A DNA stretch of 5,922 bases from an uncultured Clostridia bacterium (GTDB taxonomy: Bacteria; Bacillota; Clostridia; Oscillospirales; Acutalibacteraceae), in the NCBI GenBank assembly GCA_947623765.1, contig CANQIG010000128.1, positions 1-5,922 of the forward strand. Reading direction: 5' to 3'. Numbering within the stretch: the stretch's first letter is position 1; the number at the start of each line of letters is the position of its first letter. Under the pieces are notes generated by a model. It searched no databases and was not told where the DNA came from. It saw nothing but the letters and a program-made list of their open reading frames with translations. A program made the position numbers and the translations under genes. Below are positions 1 to 5,922 of the stretch, one piece after another.

Positions 1-2
1 GC

Positions 3-644
3 TGCTACGGTTCCTTCATCTACTGGGACTACGAGCAGACCGAGGCCGACCAGAAGATCGCCGAGATGTGCGCTGAGTACCAGGAGAAGAAGGAAGAGTT
101 CGAGATCGCCGAGCGCGAGCGCATGGAGCGGGAGTACGCCGAGCAGGTGCGCAAGGCCGAAGAGGCCCGCATTGAGGCTGAGAAGCGGCGCAAGGAGCGC
201 GAGGCCAAGCACATGCAGGTCGAGGCCAACTACGTCGAAACCCCCGTTGACTACTTCCTCACCAACGTGATCGACCCGCGCTTCTCCAAGCTGGACGGCG
301 TTTCCGCGTACGAGGCGGTCCTGCGGCGCTGCGGCAGCAAGCTCGGCGCGCAGGTCGACACCGGATGGGTCGTCTGCGGCAGGGAAGCGCTTGCCCCGTT
401 TTTGGAGCGCAATCTCCCCTATTTGCGCTCCATCCACCACAAGGACGTCGTCTCCGTGACGGACGACCCCGCGGCGACGCAGAACGCGCCCTTGGGGCTT
501 GGCATCGAGGAGAACCGCGCCGCCTTTGATTTTGCCGTGGCGCACGGCCTCGGGCAGATCGTGGACTTGGACAACAGCGCAGGAGATCTCCTGGAAGACC
601 TGGAACGCTCCGCCGCGTACTTAAGAAGCCTCGTGGAGGAATAA
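3..644 (+). CDS. Hypothetical coiled-coil protein, 3' end only
   Basis: The reading frame is open from the left edge of the window, so this is the C-terminal 213 residues of a longer protein. The ATG at 66 is probably internal, because the frame upstream of it is fully open. Counting from the first visible residue, about 11-75 are extremely rich in Glu, Lys, Arg and Ala with scattered hydrophobics, as expected for a long charged alpha-helical coiled coil. From about 80 to the end the composition is ordinary and globular, with motifs such as ETPVDYFLTNVIDPRF and a run of hydrophobic strands. There is no signal peptide, membrane helix or catalytic motif that I recognise in the visible part, and I cannot name the family. 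Codon use matches its neighbours. The gene ends 56 bases before a strong terminator, so it is the last gene of its transcript. Certainty that it is coding is high; its function is unknown. Confidence 0.85.
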   Translation, partial: CYGSFIYWDYEQTEADQKIAEMCAEYQEKKEEFEIAERERMEREYAEQVRKAEEARIEAEKRRKEREAKHMQVEANYVETPVDYFLTNVIDPRFSKLDGVSAYEAVLRRCGSKLGAQVDTGWVVCGREALAPFLERNLPYLRSIHHKDVVSVTDDPAATQNAPLGLGIEENRAAFDFAVAHGLGQIVDLDNSAGDLLEDLERSAAYLRSLVEE

Positions 645-700
645 ACTGCGTCCGAGGGACCTGCGCAGAGAACAGGCCGTGTAAAGAGAAGATAACAGTG

Positions 701-740
701 AAGAGCGGAGAGCTGTGTTTTAGCCTCTCCGCTCTTTTTT
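701..740 (+). terminator. Strong intrinsic terminator after the coiled-coil gene
   Basis: A perfect 12-bp stem pairs 701-712 (AAGAGCGGAGAG) with 725-736 (CTCTCCGCTCTT). The loop is 12 nt and the 3' arm runs into six T residues at 735-740. This is a textbook rho-independent terminator for the upstream gene, and it insulates that gene from the promoter that begins 15 bases later. Confidence 0.93.
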
Positions 741-754
741 CTCCCGTTTTCGGC

Positions 755-783
755 TTGTAAAATGCCTTGTCCTGTGCTATACT
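755..783 (+). promoter_or_regulatory. Sigma-A promoter with extended -10 for the FAD oxidoreductase
   Basis: The -35 box is TTGTAA (755-760) and the -10 box is TATACT (778-783), with the optimal 17-bp spacer. A TG dinucleotide at 775-776 gives an extended -10 (TGCTATACT). Transcription should start near 790, leaving a leader of roughly 58 nt. The in-frame ATG at 767 falls inside the spacer and would not be on the mRNA, which fixes the start of the next gene at 848. Confidence 0.82.
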
Positions 784-847
784 GAGGCCAGAAAGCAGGA
801 CCGAAACAAAACTCCATGCATTTGCAGAAACGGGGGATTCCAAAACG

Positions 848-2209
848 ATGTATACACTGAAAACGCGGGAGATCCCGCTCGACGAAAGCTACGATGTCAT
901 TGTGATCGGCGGCGGCCCCGCCGGGTGTACCGCTGCGGCTTCGGCCGCGCGAGAGGGAGCGAGAACGCTTCTGATCGAGGCGACCGGGTCCCTTGGCGGC
1001 ATGGGCACTTCTGGGCTCGTGCCGGCGTGGTGCCCCTTCTCCGATCTCGAAAAGATCATCTACTGCGGCATGGCGGAAACGGTCTTTGCGCGCTCCAAGG
1101 CCGCGACGCCGCACGTGCGGGAGGAGGACATGGACTGGGTGCCGATCAGCCCCGAGGATCTGAAACAGATCTACGACGATCTGATGGAGGAGTACGGTGT
1201 CGACGTACTCTTCAACACGTTCCTCTGCGACGCGGAAACCGAAGACGGCGCGGTGAAGGCCGTCGTGGTCTCCAACAAATCCGGGCTTTCCGCGTTCCGC
1301 GCGAAGGTCTTTGTGGACAGCACCGGCGACGGCGACCTCGCCGTGATGGCGGGCGCGTCGTATGAATTCGGGGAAAACGGCGGCGAGCCGATGCCCTCGT
1401 CGCTCTGCTTCATCCTGACGAACGTGGATTTCTACGCCTTTCAGTACCACCCGAAGTACGGCGCGGTCCAAGGCGGGATGCACCCCAACAACCCGAAGAG
1501 CTTCGTGCACCTGCTCCCTGCGGACGCGCGCTACCCCGACATCGTGGACACGCACCTGTGCAGCAACATCATCGGGCCGGGCGCCGTCGGCTTCAACGCG
1601 GGGCACCTGTTCGGTCTCGATTCCACCGACCCGAAAAGCGTCTCCGCTGCGATGATCCGCGGCAGACGGATCGCCCGGCAGTACCGGGACGCGCTCGCGT
1701 CGTACTTCCCGGAGGCGTTCGGGAACGCGTATCTCGTTGCGACCGCGCCCGTCATGGGCATCCGCGAATCCCGGCGCATCGTCGGCGACTACACGCTGAC
1801 GGTGGAGGACTACGCGAACAAGGCCGATTTCCCGGACGAGATCTGCCGGAACAGCTATTATCTCGACATCCACTACACGCAGGAGGAGCTGCAGCGCCTC
1901 GCGGAGGGCAAGATCGACGAGAACGCCCGGCGCGCCCGGTACGGCCCGGGGGAATCGCACGGCATCCCGTACCGCTCGCTGCTGCCGGTGGGCGTGAAGA
2001 ACGTCATCGTGGCGGGCCGCTCGATCTCCTGCGACAAGCGCATCCAGGGCTCCGTCCGCGTGATGCCCGTCTGCCTCGCGATGGGCGAAGCTGCGGGCGC
2101 TGCCGCCGCGTTCGCCGCCTCGGGCGACGGGGACATCCACCGCGTCGATACCCGCCGCCTGCGCGCGCGTCTGCGCGAGATGGGCGCATATTTCCACGGG
2201 GAGACCTGA
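848..2209 (+). CDS. FAD-dependent oxidoreductase (FAD_oxidored type)
   Basis: A 453-residue soluble flavoprotein without signal peptide. The N-terminal Rossmann beta-alpha-beta unit is clear: DVIVIGGGPAG at 16-26 carries the dinucleotide-binding glycines, and Glu44 at the end of strand 2 (TLLIEA) is placed to bind the FAD ribose. A second family signature is VDSTGDGDLAVMAGA at 156-170. The C-terminal FAD signature runs from GIPYRSLLPVGVKNVIVAGR (372-391) through the conserved MGEAAGAAAA stretch (412-421). GIRESRR (304-310) is also typical of the PF12831-type family. No CxxC-type iron-sulfur motif like that of HdrA is present, so it is a stand-alone flavoprotein. The substrate cannot be read from sequence. 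The start at 848 follows a moderate GGGGG purine tract (832-836, 11 nt upstream); an alternative in-frame ATG at 767 is ruled out by the promoter. The gene appears monocistronic, with its own promoter and a weak terminator candidate downstream. Confidence 0.9.
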   Translation: MYTLKTREIPLDESYDVIVIGGGPAGCTAAASAAREGARTLLIEATGSLGGMGTSGLVPAWCPFSDLEKIIYCGMAETVFARSKAATPHVREEDMDWVPISPEDLKQIYDDLMEEYGVDVLFNTFLCDAETEDGAVKAVVVSNKSGLSAFRAKVFVDSTGDGDLAVMAGASYEFGENGGEPMPSSLCFILTNVDFYAFQYHPKYGAVQGGMHPNNPKSFVHLLPADARYPDIVDTHLCSNIIGPGAVGFNAGHLFGLDSTDPKSVSAAMIRGRRIARQYRDALASYFPEAFGNAYLVATAPVMGIRESRRIVGDYTLTVEDYANKADFPDEICRNSYYLDIHYTQEELQRLAEGKIDENARRARYGPGESHGIPYRSLLPVGVKNVIVAGRSISCDKRIQGSVRVMPVCLAMGEAAGAAAAFAASGDGDIHRVDTRRLRARLREMGAYFHGET

Positions 2210-2227
2210 CTGCTCGGGGAGCTGCTT

Positions 2228-2247
2228 AGCAGAAAATTGCTTTTTTT
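2228..2247 (+). terminator. Weak terminator candidate after the FAD oxidoreductase
   Basis: A short stem AGCAG (2228-2232) pairs with TTGCT (2237-2241, one G-T wobble) around an AAAA loop, followed by seven T residues (2241-2247). The U-tract is good but the stem is short and AT-rich, so termination efficiency is doubtful. It begins 18 bases after the stop codon, where a terminator would be expected. Confidence 0.4.
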
Positions 2248-2265
2248 GCCCAAAACCAAAACCGC

Positions 2266-2376
2266 CGGTATCCGTGCGGGTTCAACGACATCGAACCCTT
2301 CAACCGCACGTTCAAATCGCTCGTAGGCGTATCGCCCACGCAGTACCGCGCGTCCACGCGCCAGAAAGCTAAATGA
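2266..2376 (+). pseudogene. 3' remnant of an AraC-family regulator gene
   Basis: In the frame ending at the TGA of 2374-2376, the sequence reads YPCGFNDIEPFNRTFKSLVG followed by VSPTQYRASTRQKAK and the stop. This is the unmistakable second helix-turn-helix end of an AraC/XylS DNA-binding domain: consensus is roughly GF-(N/x)-(D/S)-x-x-x-F-(N/x)-R-x-F-K-x-x-x-G-x-(T/S)-P-x-x-Y-R. Upstream of about 2266 the frame turns into low-complexity sequence (QNQNRR) and meets a TAG at 2227-2229. The first HTH motif and the whole sensor domain are absent. There is no start codon or ribosome binding site. It therefore looks like a deletion remnant left behind the FAD oxidoreductase. It is not a copy of the intact AraC gene at 2934, whose matching region reads differently (LSFSSQSHFVRVFKQETG). 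Boundaries on the left are approximate. Confidence 0.8.
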
Positions 2377-2482
2377 TGCTCACCGGTGCTTTTTTGGCTT
2401 GCCGGGAGATTGCGGGACTTGCAAGCCGCACCCCAAAAAAAGGTTCATTTCCGATCCTGAAATCACCAGCCCGATCTTTCAC

Positions 2483-2488
2483 GGAGGT
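2483..2488 (+). promoter_or_regulatory. Strong ribosome binding site of the VOC gene
   Basis: GGAGGT lies 5 nt before the ATG at 2494. It supports that ATG as the true start and shows that translation signals survive in front of a gene that is now frameshifted. Confidence 0.85.
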
Positions 2489-2493
2489 CTCTT

Positions 2494-2851
2494 ATGATCA
2501 TTGGAGAAGTGTGTTTACAGACGAACGGCGTGCCGAGACTTGCAAACTTATATAAGCGGCTGCTCGAAGTGGAAAACGACTGTCAGGATGAGAACCATCA
2601 GTTTATTCTCACCGAAGGAACCGCGCTGACCGTTTACAACGACGGAATGCGGAAAAACGATCAGAACCAGAACATCATCCTAGCCTTTACAATCGAGGAT
2701 GTGGAGCGGGAATACGAGAAGGTTTTGGCGTTGGGCGCAAAGATCGATCATAGAGGGACCCACCAAACGGCCATGGGGCGCCGTGAACATGAGCTTTTAC
2801 GACCCCGACAACAACGTGATCTTCCTGCGGAGCTTTCCGAAAGAAGGGTGA
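2494..2851 (+). pseudogene. VOC/glyoxalase-fold protein gene, frameshifted by a GATC duplication
   Basis: The first 84 codons read as a vicinal-oxygen-chelate (glyoxalase/bleomycin resistance/dioxygenase) protein: MIIGEVCLQTNGVPRLANLY starts the first beta-alpha unit, and AFTIEDVEREYEKVLALGAKI (64-84) is the typical second half entry. The frame then breaks. The rest of the domain continues in another frame as IIEGPTKRPWGAV, NMSFYDPDNNVIFLRSFPKEG and a TGA at 2849-2851. PTKRPWG and FYDPDxN are hallmark VOC C-terminal motifs. The break falls exactly on a perfect tandem repeat GATCGATC (2742-2749); deleting one GATC gives an uninterrupted 117-residue protein, the usual length for a single-domain VOC protein. 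Without correction, ribosomes run on to a stop at 3265-3267, inside the downstream AraC gene, making a 257-residue chimera that is nonsense after residue 84. Members of this family act as metal-dependent lyases, dioxygenases or drug-binding proteins; the role here cannot be assigned. A real mutation and an assembly error are both possible. Confidence 0.88.
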
Positions 2852-2880
2852 ATATTCGCGTAGAGTTTTCGCGGACCCGG

Positions 2881-2909
2881 TTGCAAAATCCCGCAAAGCG
2901 TGGTATGCT
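2881..2909 (+). promoter_or_regulatory. Sigma-A promoter with extended -10 for the AraC-family gene
   Basis: The -35 box is TTGCAA (2881-2886) and the -10 box is TATGCT (2904-2909), spacer 17 bp, with TG at 2901-2902 forming an extended -10. The predicted transcription start near 2916 gives a very short leader, just long enough to contain the ribosome binding site. It lies between the broken VOC gene and the regulator, so the regulator does not depend on read-through from upstream. Confidence 0.72.
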
Positions 2910-2918
2910 TTTCTCGGA

Positions 2919-2926
2919 AAAGGAGG
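2919..2926 (+). promoter_or_regulatory. Near-perfect Shine-Dalgarno of the AraC-family gene
   Basis: AAAGGAGG at 2919-2926 is complementary to the 3' end of 16S rRNA and sits 7 nt before the ATG at 2934. It selects that start and implies efficient translation. Confidence 0.9.
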
Positions 2927-2933
2927 AAACTCT

Positions 2934-3701
2934 ATGCCCATCCACGAAAGCCAGCTGCGTTACATGGAATACATTCACCGGGAAAACGACGACCGGCACC
3001 ACACGGATTCGGAGAACGCGTACCAGTACGACCTCCTGCGCATGGGGGATGAACGCGCGGTCGAGGAGAGCATCCGGATGTTTTCGAGCTCTCTGCCCGG
3101 CCATCTCTCCAACGATCCGCTCCGGAACTACAAATACCGCTTTGTGGCGTCCATTGCGCTCGCGAGCCGGGCGGCGATCCTCGGCGGCCTTCCCTCCGAG
3201 CGCGCGCTCAACATCAGCGACCTGTTCATCCAGCAGATGGACCGGCTCTCCACCGTCGACGAGGTGAAGACGCTGCACGCCGAGATGTTCGCGTTCTACG
3301 TGAAGGAGATCCAAAAGATCCGCAAGGAGCACATCTATTCAAAGCCCGTGACGCAGTGCATCTCGTACATCGAAAACCACCTGCACGAGCCGATCCGTGT
3401 GGCGGATCTCGCGGCGCTGGCGGAACTCAACCCGAGCTACCTCTCGACGCTCTTCAAAAAGGAAACCGGACAGACCGTCTCCGGATATGTGCTCGCGCGG
3501 CGCATCGAGGCGGCGGAGAATATGCTCAAATTCTCCGGCTTTTCCTATGCGGAGATCGCCGCGATCCTCTCTTTCAGCTCGCAGAGCCACTTTGTCCGCG
3601 TCTTCAAGCAGGAGACCGGCTTCACGCCCCGGAAGTACCGCAACAAATTCTTCGTCGCCCCGGAGGAGGCGGCAGCCGCCCGTGCGCTCATCCCAAAATA
3701 A
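2934..3701 (+). CDS. AraC/XylS-family transcriptional regulator
   Basis: A 255-residue cytoplasmic DNA-binding protein. The C-terminal domain at about 139-238 has the two AraC-type helix-turn-helix motifs: first IRVADLAALAELNPSYLSTL with FKKETGQT (154-181), second YAEIAAILSFSSQSHFVRVF with KQETGFTPRKYR (205-236). The latter matches the family signature F-x-x-x-F-K-x-x-x-G-x-T-P-x-x-Y-R. The N-terminal 130 residues are alpha-helical in character and include YRFVASIALASRAAI (68-82) followed by a SDLFIQQMDRL segment (95-105). This is the N-terminal type seen in many clostridial AraC regulators whose ligand is unknown; no cupin arm or receiver domain is visible. The gene has its own promoter and terminator, so it is a single-gene unit, convergent with clpC. 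Possible targets are the promoter of the FAD oxidoreductase or its own promoter, which is inference only. The alternative frame that covers 2494-3267 overlaps its 5' third but is a frameshift artefact. Confidence 0.93.
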   Translation: MPIHESQLRYMEYIHRENDDRHHTDSENAYQYDLLRMGDERAVEESIRMFSSSLPGHLSNDPLRNYKYRFVASIALASRAAILGGLPSERALNISDLFIQQMDRLSTVDEVKTLHAEMFAFYVKEIQKIRKEHIYSKPVTQCISYIENHLHEPIRVADLAALAELNPSYLSTLFKKETGQTVSGYVLARRIEAAENMLKFSGFSYAEIAAILSFSSQSHFVRVFKQETGFTPRKYRNKFFVAPEEAAAARALIPK

Positions 3702-3714
3702 AACAAAGCTATCC

Positions 3715-3753
3715 AACGGCAGAGGTTCCGCGCTCCGGAGTCCCTGCCGTTTT
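3715..3753 (+). terminator. Probable intrinsic terminator of the AraC-family gene
   Basis: An 8-bp stem pairs AACGGCAG (3715-3722) with CTGCCGTT (3744-3751), followed by the short T-tract at 3750-3753. The 21-nt loop can fold further through CTCCGGAG (3733-3740). It begins 14 bases after the stop codon of the regulator. The long loop and short U-tract make it weaker than the terminator at 701-740. Confidence 0.55.
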
Positions 3754-3762
3754 GTCTCACAA

Positions 3763-3785
3763 AGCCCCGCCATAGTGGCGGGGTT
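3763..3785 (+). repeat. Left-end hairpin of the IS200-type remnant
   Basis: CCCCGCCA (3765-3772) pairs perfectly with TGGCGGGG (3776-3783) around a 3-nt TAG loop, extendable by one G-T and one A-T pair to 3763-3785. It is followed by GAAAATAG and not by a T-run, so it does not look like a terminator. Its place at the left edge of the transposon-like sequence matches the subterminal palindrome that TnpA recognises in IS200/IS605 elements. Confidence 0.6.
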
Positions 3786-3860
3786 GAAAATAGACTAACC
3801 GATGAGGGAGGCAAAAGAACTCCTGCCAGTCAAGCTAAAACACACATCAAGAGAATGTGA

Positions 3861-3877
3861 ATATGCCAGAGGCATAT
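3861..3877 (+). promoter_or_regulatory. Hairpin covering the tnpA start codon
   Basis: ATATGCC (3861-3867) pairs perfectly with GGCATAT (3871-3877), with a 3-nt AGA loop. The ATG at 3863-3865 is inside the stem. IS200-type tnpA mRNAs are known for structured leaders that block ribosome access; the structure here is consistent with the same strategy. It has stayed perfect although the coding part has decayed. Confidence 0.5.
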
Positions 3878-3970
3878 AACAACACGAACCGTTTAGCACA
3901 TACGACATAGAATTGCAAGGATCACATCGAATTAGCGCCGAAGTACAGAAGGAAGGTGTTCTGTAAGGGA
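3863..3970 (+). pseudogene. tnpA: tnpA fragment of an IS200-type transposase
   Basis: From the ATG at 3863 the frame reads MPEAYNNTNRLAHTT, then TAG (3908-3910), then NCKDHIELAPKYRRKVFCKG. IS200 TnpA proteins typically begin with an N-terminal stretch like HTxWNCKYHIVFAPKYRRK, so the TAG replaces the conserved Trp (TGG to TAG), and Tyr to Asp and Val to Glu changes follow. The similarity stops at about 3970, where a GC-rich hairpin begins. The HUH motif and the catalytic tyrosine, which lie further downstream in TnpA, are absent, so no active transposase can be made. No good ribosome binding site lies next to the ATG; the AGGGAGG at about 3805-3811 is too far away. Confidence 0.75.
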
Positions 3971-3995
3971 AAGCCCCCGGCTTCGCCGGGGGCTT
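3971..3995. terminator. GC-rich hairpin between the IS remnant and clpC
   Basis: AAGCCCCCGGC (3971-3981) pairs perfectly with GCCGGGGGCTT (3985-3995) around TTC. On the minus strand it starts 10 nt after the clpC stop codon, the right place for the clpC terminator, but the run that follows is mixed (TTCCCTT). On the plus strand it is followed by CATTTTTG, a better U-tract, so it could also stop transcripts from the AraC side. It may double as the right-end hairpin of the IS200-type remnant. Confidence 0.65.
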
Positions 3996-4005
3996 CATTT
4001 TTGCG

Positions 4006-5922
<1,917 letters not shown>

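Larger units (their letters stand above)
3761..3996 (+). mobile_element. Decayed, internally shortened IS200-type element
   Basis: This stretch differs from its surroundings in being AT-richer between two GC-rich hairpins. It holds, in order: a left hairpin (3763-3785), an untranslated leader of about 75 nt, a start-codon hairpin (3861-3877), about 36 codons recognisable as the N-terminus of an IS200-type TnpA, and a second GC-rich hairpin (3971-3995). Both end hairpins begin with AAAGCCCC (3761-3768 and 3970-3977) in the same orientation. That fits IS200/IS605 elements, whose ends are subterminal palindromes and not inverted repeats. A full IS200 carries a tnpA of about 140-150 codons, so most of the gene is gone. 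The right boundary is uncertain because the second hairpin may belong to clpC instead. It resembles the small palindrome-flanked non-autonomous derivatives known for this family. Confidence 0.65.

Noticed and set aside
767..847. Longer N-terminus for the FAD oxidoreductase starting at the ATG of 767
   Set aside because: That ATG lies in the spacer between the -35 and -10 boxes, its translation up to 848 has no family resemblance, and the protein from 848 already begins at the usual distance before the FAD-binding motif.
419..2197. 592-codon open frame on the minus strand opposite the FAD oxidoreductase
   Set aside because: It is an Arg/Ala/Val-rich shadow frame caused by high GC at third codon positions, contains no family motif, and runs through the terminator and promoter at 701-783.
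2278..2298. GGGTTC/GAACCC inverted repeat suggesting a tRNA arm or tRNA fragment
   Set aside because: No acceptor or anticodon stem can be drawn around it, and the stretch is fully explained as coding sequence of the AraC remnant.
2396..2427. Inverted repeat GGCTTGC/GCAAGCC as a terminator
   Set aside because: The arms are 7 bp with an 18-nt gap and neither strand has a T-run after the hairpin; the poly-A stretch at 2434-2441 is on the wrong side.
2373..2555. 60-codon open frame between the AraC remnant and the VOC gene
   Set aside because: No ribosome binding site, no recognisable motif, and it overlaps the well-supported start of the VOC gene.
2855..2873. Direct repeat TTCGCG (2855-2860 and 2868-2873) upstream of the AraC promoter as an autoregulatory operator
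   Set aside because: Six bases repeated at 13-bp spacing is likely by chance in GC-rich DNA and does not match the spacing usual for AraC half-sites; no support from elsewhere in the window.
2746..3267. C-terminal part of the 257-codon frame starting at 2494 as a genuine protein
   Set aside because: After the GATC duplication it is Arg/Ser/Thr-rich nonsense and overlaps the promoter, ribosome binding site and first third of the AraC-family gene.

Overview
The window looks like chromosomal DNA from a GC-rich member of the Clostridia (Oscillospiraceae/Faecalibacterium-like gut bacteria are my best guess). The reasons are a ClpC-type ATPase with a UVR-like linker, purine-rich AAAGGAGG-type ribosome binding sites, sigma-A promoters with an extended -10 (TGn), AraC regulators and an FAD oxidoreductase of types common in that class, and an IS200-type transposon remnant. 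The taxonomic guess is inference only. Nothing points to a phage, plasmid or CRISPR locus.

Left part (1-740): the 3' end of an unrecognised gene encoding a highly charged coiled coil followed by a globular C-terminal region, closed by a strong intrinsic terminator. Directly behind it, a well-formed promoter (755-783) drives a monocistronic FAD-dependent oxidoreductase of the FAD_oxidored type (848-2209). The promoter shows that the gene starts at 848, not at the in-frame ATG at 767, which lies between the -35 and -10 boxes.

Middle part (2210-2851) is a small graveyard. A 3'-terminal scrap of an AraC-family regulator (about 2266-2376) has lost almost all of its gene. It is followed by a VOC/glyoxalase-fold gene (2494-2851) with an excellent ribosome binding site but broken by a perfect 4-bp tandem duplication (GATCGATC at 2742-2749). 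Removing one GATC restores a 117-residue VOC protein.

Next comes an intact 255-residue AraC-family regulator (2934-3701) with its own extended -10 promoter, a strong Shine-Dalgarno and a likely terminator. The region 3761-3996 is visibly more AT-rich inside and carries a decayed, shortened IS200-type element: a left hairpin, a leader with a hairpin over the start codon, and about 36 codons of tnpA interrupted by a TAG where the family has Trp. It ends against a very GC-rich hairpin next to the stop codon of clpC.

Right part (4006-5922, minus strand): the C-terminal three quarters of ClpC, the AAA+ unfoldase partner of ClpP, transcribed toward the AraC gene. Its start and promoter lie outside the window.

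The genes do not form an obvious pathway. The intact ones appear to be separate transcription units, and the AraC regulator could act on neighbouring genes, but nothing in the sequence proves it. I see no convincing new biological system. The best observations are the GATC-duplication frameshift and the IS200 remnant with retained RNA hairpins.
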